Assembly (NCBI RefSeq): GCF_000308775.1
Contig: NZ_BAGJ01000269.1
Location: 1 to 64,000, forward strand
Direction of reading: 5' to 3'
From: Nocardia testacea NBRC 100365
GTDB taxonomy: Bacteria; Actinomycetota; Actinomycetes; Mycobacteriales; Mycobacteriaceae
DNA length: 64,000 nucleotides
A model generated the notes under the pieces. The model had not been told where the DNA came from and ran no database searches. It saw nothing but the letters and a program-made list of their open reading frames with translations. The position numbers and the translations under genes are program-made. This document shows, piece by piece, positions 44,221-53,290 of this stretch (positions are counted from its first letter, which is position 1; every line of letters begins with the position of its first letter).

Positions 44221-44787
44221 TTGTCAAGACCCACCCCCCGGCGGACCCCGCGCGCCGATGCCGCCCGCAACCGGGATCGCATCCTCGCCACCGCGCGCAC
44301 CCTGTTCGCCGAACACGGAAGCGGCGTACAGCTTCCCGAGATCGCGCGCGCGGCCGGCGTCGGCATCGGCACCGTCTACCGCCACTTCCCCACCCACGGT
44401 GATCTGGTCGAAGCGGCTGCCGCACAGCGGTTCGCCGAGATCGAGAGTTTCGCCCGCGACTGCCTGATCAGCGCGCCACCGGGGAGCGCGCTCGGCCGTT
44501 ATCTGCATCACGTAGGGGAGATCCTGGCGGCCGACCGCGGCCTGTCCGCCGCCATCGAATCCACTCGGCGTTCGACCGGCAGCGAGCCCCGGGGCGAGGC
44601 CCGCGCCGGTCTCGAAGCCGTGCTCGGCGAGGTCATCGAACTCGACCGGGCCGCGGGCACCGTGCGCGCCGACTGCACAGTGGCCGATGTCTACATGATC
44701 GTGGGTGCCCTTTCGGCAACCATTCGCACGGCCGCCGGTGACTGGCGCAGACTCCTGACCATAGTGCTCGACGGGCTGCGCCCATAG
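44221..44787 (+). CDS. TetR-family transcriptional regulator
   Basis: A 188-residue TetR protein. RNRDRILATARTLFAEHGSG and QLPEIARAAGVGIGTVYRHFP (about residues 15-55) are the HTH. The TTG at 44221 follows AGAGGA at 6 bases; another TTG at 44200 is possible. It is divergent from the cupin gene. The next 285 bp show no gene I can support. Confidence 0.86.
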   Translation: MSRPTPRRTPRADAARNRDRILATARTLFAEHGSGVQLPEIARAAGVGIGTVYRHFPTHGDLVEAAAAQRFAEIESFARDCLISAPPGSALGRYLHHVGEILAADRGLSAAIESTRRSTGSEPRGEARAGLEAVLGEVIELDRAAGTVRADCTVADVYMIVGALSATIRTAAGDWRRLLTIVLDGLRP

Positions 44788-45073
44788 AGCTCGACGGCCT
44801 GCGCGCACAGCGCGATACCGCACTCGCATGGCAGACAACGGACGACGACCGTACAGTTCTCCGGGACCGCGGGCGGGCCGCCACGCAGCCGAGGCCGTCC
44901 ATCGCGTCCACATCTCCGGCCGTCGGCTCGCTTTACCCCGCCGCCACTGTGGTCAAACACAATGCGCCACAGAGTAATTGGTACCCGCCTCCAGTAGGGT
45001 GCTACATCGTGCCGAGATGACGGGCCGGCCGCTCGGAAGGTCTCGGCATATCGCGACCAGTCTGGAGTCACCC

Positions 45074-46327
45074 TTGAGCACGCCACCACCCGATACCCAT
45101 ACCGCACCCCATGCCGGCCACGGCTCCCCCTTCGCCGACGCCGGACCCCGCATCCCGCTCTACGCACCCGAATTCGCCGAAGACCCGCACCGGGTGTTCC
45201 GGCAGATGCGCCGGGAACATCGGGCGATGGTGCCGGTGGATCTGGCTCCCGATGTCCCCGCGACCCTGGTGATCGACCACCAGAGCGCGGTCCGCATCCT
45301 CAACGATCACGAGCACTTCCCCGCCGACCCGCGCGCCTGGCAGCAGAGCATGCCCGCCGACTGCCCCGTACTACCGATCATGGAATGGCGGCCGATCGCG
45401 GCGCGCAGCACCGGAATCGACCAGCAGCGTTATCGGGAGGCGAATGTCACGGCCTTGGCCGAGATCGATCTGCATGCCATCCGCGCCGCGGTCGAAGAGA
45501 TCGCGGTACCGCTGATCAGTGCCTTCTGCCAGACCGGGCGAGCAGATCTGCTGATGCAGTATGCCTTCCCGCTGGCCTTCGAGGTCTGCAACACCCTGCT
45601 CGGCTGCCCACCCGATATCGGCCGGCGAGTCGCGGCCGGTATGGCCGCGATGTTCGAAGGCGTGGACGCCGAGGAGGGCAACCGGATGATCGGCGCGGCC
45701 CTGGCCGAATTGGTGGCCCTCAAACGCACCGAGCCGGGTAACGATGTCACCTCGCTCCTGCTCGGCCATCCCGCCGAGCTGGACGAGGTGGAGATGATCC
45801 ATCAGGTGACGAGCCATTACGGCGCGGGTATCGAATTGCAGCAGAATCTCATCGCCAACACGCTGCTGCTCATTCTCACCGACGACCGTTTCGGCGGAAA
45901 CGTCCTCGGCGGCAGCCTCTCCACCCGCGACGCCCTGGACGAGGTGTTGTTCGACAACCCGCCCATGGCCAACTTCCTCATCACCTACCCACGGCAACCC
46001 ATCCTCGTCGACGACGTCTGGCTACCCGCCCACCAACCCGTCGTCATCAGCATCGCCGCCTGCAACCACGACCCCTCCATCCGCGCCGACGACCACCGCG
46101 GCAACCGCTCCCACCTCTCGTGGGGCCTGGGACAGCGCAATTGCCCGGCGCAGACGCTGGCCTACCTGGTGGCCCAGGACGCCATCGACCAACTGCTGGA
46201 CGCGCTTCCCGAACTCGAGATCGACCTGCCACCCGAGGGCCCCGCCTGGCGCCCCGGCCCATTCCACCGTTCCCTGACGGCGCTCCCGGTGAAGTTCCCG
46301 CCGTCACCCCCGTTCACCTTCCGCTGA
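45074..46327 (+). CDS. Cytochrome P450, atypical (no EXXR arginine), copy 1
   Basis: A 417-residue P450. The haem loop reads SWGLGQRNCPAQTLAY with Cys 357, so the usual Phe is Trp and CxG is CPA. The K-helix is ALDEVLFDNPP, where the invariant EXXR arginine is Phe. The I-helix reads GAGIELQQNL, lacking the usual threonine. The TTG start is supported because GGAGTCA and the same TTG-AGC occur in copy 2. It may still bind haem, as known for CYP157 proteins without EXXR. Its redox partner and substrate are unknown. Confidence 0.88.
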   Translation: MSTPPPDTHTAPHAGHGSPFADAGPRIPLYAPEFAEDPHRVFRQMRREHRAMVPVDLAPDVPATLVIDHQSAVRILNDHEHFPADPRAWQQSMPADCPVLPIMEWRPIAARSTGIDQQRYREANVTALAEIDLHAIRAAVEEIAVPLISAFCQTGRADLLMQYAFPLAFEVCNTLLGCPPDIGRRVAAGMAAMFEGVDAEEGNRMIGAALAELVALKRTEPGNDVTSLLLGHPAELDEVEMIHQVTSHYGAGIELQQNLIANTLLLILTDDRFGGNVLGGSLSTRDALDEVLFDNPPMANFLITYPRQPILVDDVWLPAHQPVVISIAACNHDPSIRADDHRGNRSHLSWGLGQRNCPAQTLAYLVAQDAIDQLLDALPELEIDLPPEGPAWRPGPFHRSLTALPVKFPPSPPFTFR

Positions 46328-46579
46328 TATCCCGGCCGGCCGACCGAGCGAACCGGCAGGTTCCCACCGGCCCCGCCGGTACCGGCCAGGCGGAACAGCA
46401 CGACCGGGCGCGGTCCGCGGAGCCCGCGGTCAGCACAGCGTGACGCGATGTCGTACATGCGCAAAGAGAATCGACCGCAACATATTCGACGATCCGGTCA
46501 CGTATCGTGCCCGCGGGCCGGAACGACGGGGCCCGCCCCCGGGGCCGTCGTCGACCACTGCGAAACCTACGGAGTCATA

Positions 46580-47830
46580 TTGAGCACCTCACACCCCGAT
46601 ACCCATGCCGCCGCCCGCACCGTGCACGGCTCGCCCTTCGCCGACGGGGGTCCGCGCATCCCCCTCTACTCGGCCGAATTCGCCGAGAATCCGCACCGGG
46701 TGTTCCAGCAGATGCGCCGCGAACACCGCTCGATGGTGCCCGTGGACCTCGCGCCCGACGTCCCCGCGACCCTGGTCATCGACCATCGGACCGCTGTCCA
46801 CATTCTCAACGATCACGAGCACTTCCCCGCCGACCCCCGGGCCTGGCAGCAGAGCATGCCCGCCGACTGCCCCGTACTGCCGATCATGGAATGGCGGCCG
46901 GTTCCCGCCCGGAGCACCGGAATCGACCAGCAGCGTTACCGATCGGCGAATGTGTCCGCGCTCGCCGAGGTCGATCTGCACGGACTCCGCGCGGCGGTGG
47001 AGCAGATCGCGACCCCGCTGATCAACTCCTTCTGCGAGACCGGCCGGGCCGATCTGCTGATGCAGTACACCTTCCCGCTGGCATTCGGGGTCTGCAATAC
47101 CCTGCTCGGCTGCCCGTCCGAGATCGGACAGCAGGTCGCCGCGGGGATTGCCGCCATGTTCGAGGGGATCGACGCCGGGGCCGGCAATCAGATGATCAAT
47201 GCGGCACTGGCCGAGCTGGTCGCGCTCAAACGGACCGAACCCGGTGACGATGTCACCTCACGACTGCTCCAGCACCCGGCCGAACTGGACGAGGACGAGA
47301 TGGTCCATCAGCTGGCGGGTATGTACGGTGCGGTGATCGAATTGCAGCAGAACCTCGTGGCGAACGCCCTGCTGCTCATCCTCACCGAGGAACGTTTCGG
47401 CGGAAACGTCCTCGGCGGCAGCCTCTCCACCCGCGACGCCCTGGACGAAGCGCTGTTCGACAACCCGCCCATGGCCAACTTCCTCATCACCTACCCACGG
47501 CAACCCATCCTCATCGACGACGTCTGGCTACCCGCCCACCAACCCGTCGTCATCAGCATCGCCGCCTGCAACCACGACCCCTCCATCCGCGCCGACGACC
47601 ACCGCGGCAACCGCTCCCACCTCTCCTGGGGCCTGGGACAGCGGACCTGCCCCGCGCAGACCCCGGCCTACCTGGTGGCCCAGGACGCCATCGACCTGCT
47701 GCTGGACGCGCTTCCCGAACTCGAACTGGACGCACCAGAGGGGCCCACCTGGCGACCGGGCCCCTTCCACCGGTCCCTCACCGCGCTGCCGGTGAAATTC
47801 CCCCCGTCACCGCCGATCTTCGCCGGGTGA
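46580..47830 (+). CDS. Cytochrome P450, atypical (no EXXR arginine), copy 2
   Basis: A 416-residue tandem paralogue of copy 1, alike along its whole length. The haem loop is SWGLGQRTCPAQTPAY; the K-helix is ALDEALFDNPP and the I-helix GAVIELQQNL, so both canonical residues are again absent. The TTG start follows GGAGTCATA. A 250-bp stretch ending near the haem loop is almost identical in the two genes. Its last 24 bp overlap the 3' end of the gene on the other strand. The 251 bp between the copies hold no gene. Confidence 0.88.
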   Translation: MSTSHPDTHAAARTVHGSPFADGGPRIPLYSAEFAENPHRVFQQMRREHRSMVPVDLAPDVPATLVIDHRTAVHILNDHEHFPADPRAWQQSMPADCPVLPIMEWRPVPARSTGIDQQRYRSANVSALAEVDLHGLRAAVEQIATPLINSFCETGRADLLMQYTFPLAFGVCNTLLGCPSEIGQQVAAGIAAMFEGIDAGAGNQMINAALAELVALKRTEPGDDVTSRLLQHPAELDEDEMVHQLAGMYGAVIELQQNLVANALLLILTEERFGGNVLGGSLSTRDALDEALFDNPPMANFLITYPRQPILIDDVWLPAHQPVVISIAACNHDPSIRADDHRGNRSHLSWGLGQRTCPAQTPAYLVAQDAIDLLLDALPELELDAPEGPTWRPGPFHRSLTALPVKFPPSPPIFAG

Positions 47831-48274
47831 CGCGGACGCGTCTCCGCGCCGGGCGCCGCGATGCGGACCCTCGATGGTCCGCCCGGCGCGCGCCCAGACA
47901 CTCTCGATATCGAAACGGTCGGCCTGCCACGAGTCGGTGACGACGCGGACCCGGCCCCGCCAGGCCCGCATGATCCTGGCATGTACCGGCCACCGCACGA
48001 AGCGCCGCATATCCCGCTCGCTGTCCCATACGGAGATGGAACCGCCGCGCAGCTGCGCCGGGCGACCCCACAGCCACATTCCGACCGCACCCTGCAGTAC
48101 CGGCCAGGTCTCGCCCAGATCGAGCCCCTCCCGGTAGATCTGGCGGACATCCGGCTCCGAGGTCGCCAGGAAATCGGTCACGCTGACGAACACCGCCCCG
48201 GCGGAGTCGGCACCGGGGCCCGGCTTCCACGGCATCAGCACTGTGCCTTCGGAGAACGGCGACGTAGCGGTCAT
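47807..48274 (-). CDS. Hypothetical protein, possibly CrtA-like alpha/beta barrel
   Basis: A 155-residue protein reading FVSVTDFLATSEPDVRQIY, GAVGMWLWGRPAQLRGGSISVW and MRRFVRWPVHARIMRAWRG. The pattern of a strand-rich start, WxW core and an RRFV-x-WPxHxxIM helix faintly resembles the spheroidene monooxygenase/dimeric barrel group. I do not assign a function. It converges on the second P450 with a 24-bp overlap. An AT-rich region of nested inverted repeats lies upstream. Confidence 0.6.
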   Translation of the reverse strand: MTATSPFSEGTVLMPWKPGPGADSAGAVFVSVTDFLATSEPDVRQIYREGLDLGETWPVLQGAVGMWLWGRPAQLRGGSISVWDSERDMRRFVRWPVHARIMRAWRGRVRVVTDSWQADRFDIESVWARAGRTIEGPHRGARRGDASASPGEDRR

Positions 48275-48309
48275 CCGCCGACTCGCACGGTGCCGGGACC
48301 GACGAACGT

Positions 48310-48357
48310 ATTGGTAAACATTTGCCTACCATATGCAGATGCCTACCAATTAGGCAA
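48310..48357. promoter_or_regulatory. Nested inverted repeats in an AT-rich operator region
   Basis: ATTGGTA (48310-48316) pairs with TACCAAT (48344-48350) and TTGCCTA (48322-48328) with TAGGCAA (48351-48357), while GCCTACCA is repeated directly (48324, 48341). It lies upstream of the gene at 48274 and within the 414-bp gap to 48689, the rest of which shows nothing I recognise. Confidence 0.55.
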
Positions 48358-48688
48358 GGTGTACGGCACACGGCACACAGGACACGGAGGTTCTCAACTC
48401 ACCCCGACCCACCGGCGCGGCGGCGTACCGTCCGCCTCACCGCACGACCGGACGGCCACCGGCGCCGCGTGCCGGCGGCTCGCGGCAGGTGCGACAGCCG
48501 AAACCCCTTCCGCGGCGGTCGATCCGGCCCCGGCCCACGCGGCCGGCCCCGACCGATTCGGAGAATCACCGCCACCGGTCCGAAATCTGCACTCCCGGTG
48601 ACATTTTCGTACACCCGGCTAACACGGATGCGGACGCGGCGATACGAGAGGCAATGGGTTCCGAACCCGCACACCGAAGGAGAGCGCT

Positions 48689-49027
48689 GTGAAATCGACC
48701 GTACGATACCTGTTCACCGGCGCGGCAGCGGTCGCGGCACTGACCTTCGCCGGCGCACCGCAGGCCATGGCCTATCCGGTCGGCCCGTGGGGAGTAGAGG
48801 GTCCGTGCACCGGACTCCAGCCGAACCAGTGCCCGTGGAGCCCCTCCGAGGACGGCCTCACCTGGTCGTACAAGGGCCACTCCTCGCACTACGACAAGAC
48901 CGGCGGTTACGTCTGCAACACCAATCAGTGGGAGCCGCTGCGCACCGCGTACTGCAACACGGTGATGACCCTGGTCCGCGCGCTGCCGCCGATGCCGATC
49001 GGCGAGGTACTCGGCGGGCAGAGCTGA
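48689..49027 (+). CDS. Small secreted protein with four cysteines
   Basis: A 112-residue protein with a signal peptide (cleavage likely after AMA, residue 28). The mature 84 residues have four Cys, likely two disulfides, and a WSPSEDGLTWSYKGHSS segment. AAGGAG precedes the GTG start. No family is recognised; similar small exported proteins are common in Nocardia and mycobacteria. Confidence 0.72.
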   Translation: MKSTVRYLFTGAAAVAALTFAGAPQAMAYPVGPWGVEGPCTGLQPNQCPWSPSEDGLTWSYKGHSSHYDKTGGYVCNTNQWEPLRTAYCNTVMTLVRALPPMPIGEVLGGQS

Positions 49028-49171
49028 TCCGTCCCCTCGCGGAAGCGGCGTCGTCCACCGCGCCGCCGGATGGCCGGAACGGCGCCGCCATCGACGAACA
49101 CGAGCCCGCGGCCGACGAATCACCGAATCCGCGAGTCGCCGGGCTTCCACCGGCTCCCGGTACGTCCGTAG

Positions 49172-49558
49172 CTAGTGTGCCGCGAGCACACCACCGACCC
49201 CGGTGCGGCCGGCCGGGGTCCCCACGAATTCGACGGTCACTCGCGACCGGACCTCGTCCCCGAACACGGACACGATCGCGTCGGTCACTCCGGAAATCAG
49301 ACGCGACACCAGCTCCGGCCCGTCCGCCCGCTCGAACGCGGCTTCCTTGATGCCGAAGGTTACGCTCGGCGACGACTTCGTCACCGGCACACCGCCGATC
49401 GCCCAGCGGCCGTCGGGGAGGCCGATCAACCGGATGTCCACGATCTCCCGGGCCCATTCGCCGTAGACCTCGACGACCGCGTCGGTCAGTTCTTCGATCA
49501 GCCCGGCCTCCCGGCCGGCGAGGTCGCGTTCCAGGACATGCACAGTCAGATGCGGCAT
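49172..49558 (-). CDS. Tautomerase-family protein
   Basis: A 128-residue protein starting PHLTVHVLERDL, so Pro 1 of the mature chain can act as the catalytic base of 4-oxalocrotonate tautomerase-like enzymes. Two repeated beta-alpha-beta halves are visible (LTDAVVEVYG and ISGVTDAIVSVFG), like the fused tautomerases. The substrate is unknown. It is divergent from a MarR gene. Confidence 0.78.
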   Translation of the reverse strand: MPHLTVHVLERDLAGREAGLIEELTDAVVEVYGEWAREIVDIRLIGLPDGRWAIGGVPVTKSSPSVTFGIKEAAFERADGPELVSRLISGVTDAIVSVFGDEVRSRVTVEFVGTPAGRTGVGGVLAAH

Positions 49559-49594
49559 CGGCGCCCCTTAGGATGGATTCGAGAACAAAGAATA

Positions 49595-49606
49595 TTTGTA
49601 AACAAA
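49595..49606. promoter_or_regulatory. Short dyad before the MarR gene
   Basis: TTTGT and ACAAA flank AA in the AT-rich gap between the tautomerase and MarR genes. The arms are short and the assignment tentative. Confidence 0.35.
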
Positions 49607-49626
49607 GGTAAATCGGAGGTTGTCAC

Positions 49627-50103
49627 GTGTCAACACCCGACTCCGCGGACGACACCGTCCGGGAACTGCTGCTGCTGATGCCGCGCCTGGTCGGCCGAGC
49701 GAAACGGATGCGTCCGCCGCCGGAACTGCAGTCGTTAGACCTGGCCCCCAGGCATCTCTCGCTGCTGTCATTGCTTCTGCTGGACGGCCCGCAAACCGTC
49801 TCGCAACTGGCCGACCGGCTCGGCGTCGCACCGACGACGGTGAGCCTCATCGTGAGCGATCTGAGTCGTAAGGGAGTACTGGTCCGCCGCGAGGACGACG
49901 CCGATCGCCGGCGTCGCATCATCGATATCGCCACCACGAGCAGACCGGCCATCTCGCAGTGGCTCTCCCCCGGCGCACACGCGTGGCGCGCGGCGCTCGG
50001 CCCGTTGACCTCCGCGCAGCGGCGCATGATCGTCGACACCCTGCTGGCCTATGAGACCGCGATCGCGGAGGCCACCGGCGAACCCGGCTCCGCCGCACCG
50101 TGA
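49627..50103 (+). CDS. MarR-family transcriptional regulator
   Basis: A 158-residue MarR protein. LAPRHLSLLSLLLLDGPQTVSQLADRLGVAPTTVSLIV (in parts) and DADRRRRIIDIA are the winged HTH. The GTG at 49627 follows GGAGGT. It is divergent from the tautomerase gene. Confidence 0.84.
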   Translation: MSTPDSADDTVRELLLLMPRLVGRAKRMRPPPELQSLDLAPRHLSLLSLLLLDGPQTVSQLADRLGVAPTTVSLIVSDLSRKGVLVRREDDADRRRRIIDIATTSRPAISQWLSPGAHAWRAALGPLTSAQRRMIVDTLLAYETAIAEATGEPGSAAP

Positions 50104-50176
50104 ACGGCGGTGATCGTGTGCACTCGCGCGGCGGCACTCGCACCGATCCCGGTCGGCGCCGCCTATATTGGGCGAA

Positions 50177-50686
50177 GTGCCCCTAGTCCGAACTGCGCTC
50201 GACCGGGTCCCCGAACCGTATCGTTCCCAGCTCCTCCGCAACCGTGAACTGCTGAAGTTCGCCGTGGTCGGTGCGATCACCTGGTTCATCGACACCGGTA
50301 TCGTGTACGCGCTGAAGTTCACCGTGCTGAGCGACAAACCGCTGACCGCGCGCGCGATCGGAGTGCTCTTCGCGACGATCGTGTCCTATGTCCTCAGCCG
50401 CGAGTGGTCCTTCCGGACCCGCGGCGGGCGCCAGCGCCGGCACGAAGCCGCCCTGTTCTTCGGTATCAGCGCACTGGGTATCGGCGTGACCCTTGTGCCG
50501 CAGGCCATCTCGCTCTACGTCCTGGGCATGCGGGTCCCGGAGGTGAGTCCGGCGGTGCAGGCGGCCGCGAATTTCGTGAGCGGCCAGATCCTCGGTGTGC
50601 TGCTCGCGATGGCGTTCCGGTTCTGGGCCTTCCGGCGTTTCGTGTTCCCGAGCGAGCGGGAGCAGCAGGCTCCGGTACCCCACTGA
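50177..50686 (+). CDS. GtrA-family membrane protein
   Basis: A 169-residue protein with four membrane helices. LLKFAVVGAITWFIDTGIVYAL and SYVLSREWSFR-RRGG-type loops are the GtrA/DPMS signature. The family flips or helps synthesise lipid-linked sugars for cell-wall glycans. The start is uncertain; a TTG 9 bases upstream is possible. Confidence 0.8.
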   Translation: MPLVRTALDRVPEPYRSQLLRNRELLKFAVVGAITWFIDTGIVYALKFTVLSDKPLTARAIGVLFATIVSYVLSREWSFRTRGGRQRRHEAALFFGISALGIGVTLVPQAISLYVLGMRVPEVSPAVQAAANFVSGQILGVLLAMAFRFWAFRRFVFPSEREQQAPVPH

Positions 50687-50793
50687 GGCACCCACCGGCC
50701 GGCGAGCGGGCCGATCCCGCCACCGGCCGCGCCCGGTCCGCTTGACGGGACGCGAGCCCCCGGGCGAGACTCGGCCGTCGGAAGGATGGACCT

Positions 50794-51702
50794 ATGGGGT
50801 CGATGGTGTTCGCGGTCGCCCTGCCGCTCGCACTCGGAATCGTCATGTTCGGTCTGGGCCTGACCCTCACCGTCGATGACTTCGCCCGGGTGGCGCGCTT
50901 TCCCAAGGCGGCGCTGATCGCGTTGACGTGTCAGCTGATCGTGCTGCCCGCCCTCTGCTTCGGCCTGGTGCGACTGTTCGGCCTCGACGGGGCGCTCGCG
51001 GTGGGCATGATGCTGCTGGCCGCCTCACCCGGCGGTACGTCGGCGAATCTGTTCAGCCATATCGCCGGTGGCAATGTCGCGCTGAACATCACGCTGACCG
51101 CGGTGAATTCCGTGCTCGCCGTCTTCACGCTGCCGATCGTGGTAGGGCTGTCCTATTCGGTGTTCCTGGACGACGGCACCGGCATCGGTCTGCAACCCGG
51201 CAAGTTCCTCCAGGTATTCGCGCTGGTTCTCGTCCCGGTGGCGCTCGGGATGACGGTGCGCCGGCTGTTCGCCACCTGGGCGCTGCGGATGCACACCACC
51301 GTGAAGATCGCCGCGGCGGTGGTGCTGGCGCTGGTGGTCGTCGCGGCACTGGTCTCGGAGTTCGACGCCTTCACCGAACATGTCGGGCAGCTGGGCGCCA
51401 TCGCCCTGCTGCTGTGCGGATGCAGCCTGCTCATCGGTTATGCGGTGCCACGTGCGTTCGGGGTGGAACAGGCGGATGCGATCGCCGCGGGTATGGAGAT
51501 CGGCGTGCACAACGCGGCCCTGGCAATCACCATCGCGGTGACCGTCCTGGGCAACGAGACCATGGCCGTTCCCGGTGCGGTGTACGGATTCCTCATGAAC
51601 ATCCCCGCGGCCCTCGCCACCTTCCTGTTCGCCCGTTCCCGCCGCTCCGGCCCGGCTCCGGCCCGGCCTACTCGGGCTGTGCCCTCACCCCCGGCCGGGT
51701 GA
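50794..51702 (+). CDS. BASS-family (bile acid:sodium symporter-like) transporter
   Basis: A 302-residue protein with nine or ten helices. FGLGLTLTVDDFARVARFPKA, AASPGGTSANLFSHIAGGNVALNITLTAVNS (parts) and GMEIGVHNAALAITI give the two crossover motifs of the BASS family. It probably takes up an organic anion with sodium. Its last 18 bp overlap the MarR gene on the other strand. Confidence 0.88.
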   Translation: MGSMVFAVALPLALGIVMFGLGLTLTVDDFARVARFPKAALIALTCQLIVLPALCFGLVRLFGLDGALAVGMMLLAASPGGTSANLFSHIAGGNVALNITLTAVNSVLAVFTLPIVVGLSYSVFLDDGTGIGLQPGKFLQVFALVLVPVALGMTVRRLFATWALRMHTTVKIAAAVVLALVVVAALVSEFDAFTEHVGQLGAIALLLCGCSLLIGYAVPRAFGVEQADAIAAGMEIGVHNAALAITIAVTVLGNETMAVPGAVYGFLMNIPAALATFLFARSRRSGPAPARPTRAVPSPPAG

Positions 51703-52155
51703 GCTCGCGTCGTCCGGCGGGTCCGGGAACGCCGCGACGGCCGAATCGAGCGCGTCCAGCAGTTCGGCCAACCGCGCCCGGCCGTCGCTGCCGAGGGCGT
51801 CGAGAACGAGACCGTTGAGCACTTGGTAGGTCTCCTGCGCCCGGCCGACGCTCTCGGTCCCGCGGGCAGTGAGGAACAGGGCGACCGCGCGGGGATCCTG
51901 GTCGCTCGCCCGCCGCTCGACGAGACCGGCGCCGCGCAAGCGCCCTATCGCGGTGACCACGGCGGATTCGCCGAGCCGTAGGCGCCGGGCGATATCACGC
52001 TGGGAGCAGCCCGGATCGTCGGCGACCACGGCAAGGATGCCGGCCTGTGCCGTGGTGACACCGGCGCTGTCGATCAGCAACTGGTCGGACTTCTTGCGCA
52101 GCGAATGAGCCACCTGCTGGATCCGGCCCATCAGTCGGTACGGGTCCCTTGCCAT
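51685..52155 (-). CDS. MarR-family transcriptional regulator
   Basis: A 156-residue MarR protein. LLIDSAGVTTAQAGILAVVADDPGCSQRDIARRLRLGESAVVTAIGRL (read in parts) and RASDQDPRAVALFLTARG are the winged HTH. It is divergent from an amidohydrolase gene with a dyad between. Confidence 0.86.
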   Translation of the reverse strand: MARDPYRLMGRIQQVAHSLRKKSDQLLIDSAGVTTAQAGILAVVADDPGCSQRDIARRLRLGESAVVTAIGRLRGAGLVERRASDQDPRAVALFLTARGTESVGRAQETYQVLNGLVLDALGSDGRARLAELLDALDSAVAAFPDPPDDASSPGRG

Positions 52156-52170
52156 CCTGCCCGCCTCTCA

Positions 52171-52190
52171 ATACTTTGATAGTGAAGTAT
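52171..52190. promoter_or_regulatory. MarR operator candidate
   Basis: ATACTT and AAGTAT are exact reverse complements around 8 bases, midway between the divergent MarR and amidohydrolase starts. Confidence 0.6.
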
Positions 52191-52211
52191 ATCCGTCGGA
52201 AGGAGCCGTCC

Positions 52212-53051
52212 ATGGGTGCGATCGACGTCTGGGCCCAGCAGGTGGGGCCGCGCATGGCCCGCGAGCCCTGGCTGGCCACCCTGCTGCGCTGGACCGGCAA
52301 GGAGGCCGCCGATATGGTGCCCGGTATCGACCGGACGCTCGCGCGGATGGACGCGGCGGGAGTGGATCTCGCGCTGCTCTCGGCCTGGTACGGACCCAGC
52401 GGCCCGCTGATCACCAACGACGAGGTGCGGGCCACTGTCGAACATGCGCCCACCAGATTCCGCGGCCTGCTCGGAGTCGACCTCCGCGATCCGGTGGGCG
52501 CCGCCCGGACCGTCCGCGAGCTGGCCGGCGACGTCTTCGTGGGCGTGCGGGTCGTGCCCTGGTTGTGGGAGCTGCCGCCGGACCACCGGCTCTACTACCC
52601 CGTCTACACCGCCTGCGCCGAAGCGGGCATACCGCTGTGCACCCAGATCGGGCACACCGGACCGCTGAAGACCTCCGAGACCGGCCGGCTCATCCCCTAC
52701 CTGGAGCGGGTCCTGCTCGATTTCCCGGAACTGGTGGTGGTGGGTGGCCATGTCGGATTCCCGTGGCTCGACGAAGTCGTCACGCTCACGGTCAAATTCC
52801 CGAACTTCTACGTCGACACCTCCGCGTACGCGCTCGACCGGCTACCCGCGGCGTTCCTCGACTACGCCCGGACCGTGGGTCGTCGCCGCGTCATGTTCGG
52901 CACGAACTGGCCGATGATCGATCCGGTCCGGGCCCTGCGCGACCTGGCGGGCCTGGGCTGGGACGAGGAGCTGCGGGCCGATTTCCTCGCGGGCACCGCC
53001 CGACGGGTGTTCCGCCTCCCCGACCCCCCGGCCACGCAGGACGAGTCGTGA
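52212..53051 (+). CDS. Amidohydrolase-family protein (amidohydrolase 2)
   Basis: A 279-residue TIM-barrel protein of the amidohydrolase 2/decarboxylase group. Supporting stretches are GVRVVPWLWELPPDHRLYYPVY, IGHTGP, VVVGGHVGFPWLDEV and MFGTNWPMIDP. The N-terminal HxH seen in many members is absent; the start reads MGAIDVWAQQ. It is divergent from a MarR gene. The next open frame overlaps its stop (GTGA), and that frame is degraded. Confidence 0.82.
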   Translation: MGAIDVWAQQVGPRMAREPWLATLLRWTGKEAADMVPGIDRTLARMDAAGVDLALLSAWYGPSGPLITNDEVRATVEHAPTRFRGLLGVDLRDPVGAARTVRELAGDVFVGVRVVPWLWELPPDHRLYYPVYTACAEAGIPLCTQIGHTGPLKTSETGRLIPYLERVLLDFPELVVVGGHVGFPWLDEVVTLTVKFPNFYVDTSAYALDRLPAAFLDYARTVGRRRVMFGTNWPMIDPVRALRDLAGLGWDEELRADFLAGTARRVFRLPDPPATQDES

Positions 53052-53262
53052 CCACGGTCGAGCCGGGCCGCGCCGAGATCACCCGCGAGCACGCTCCCAC
53101 GCTCACCCGGCAGCACAAGTCGTTCCACGCGGGGGCCTCGACGCGATCGCCGATACGGCCGGTGGCTACGCGGCCCCGTCGGACCGGGTGGCGACCGGTC
53201 GCCGGACCCTGATCCGCCTGGAAGACCGTGCCGATCGCCGAGCGTCGGCGCTACCGGCGTAG
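53048..53262 (+). pseudogene. Small frameshifted gene after the amidohydrolase
   Basis: A GTG overlapping the amidohydrolase stop opens a frame MTTVEPGRAEITREHAP, LTRQHKSFHAG. After a run of five Gs (53131-53135) the sensible reading moves to another frame: LDAIADTAGGYAAPSD, RTLIRLEDRADRRASALPA and a TAG at 53260. One missing G would join them into about 71 residues. The function is unknown. A base error in the assembly would explain it equally well. Confidence 0.5.
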
Positions 53263-53290
53263 GCGCCTCGGCCGCGGGCCCACCGCCGGC

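Noticed and set aside
45074-47830. A Streptomyces-type conservon around the EXXR-less P450s
   Set aside because: No histidine kinase-like, roadblock or small GTPase genes lie nearby.
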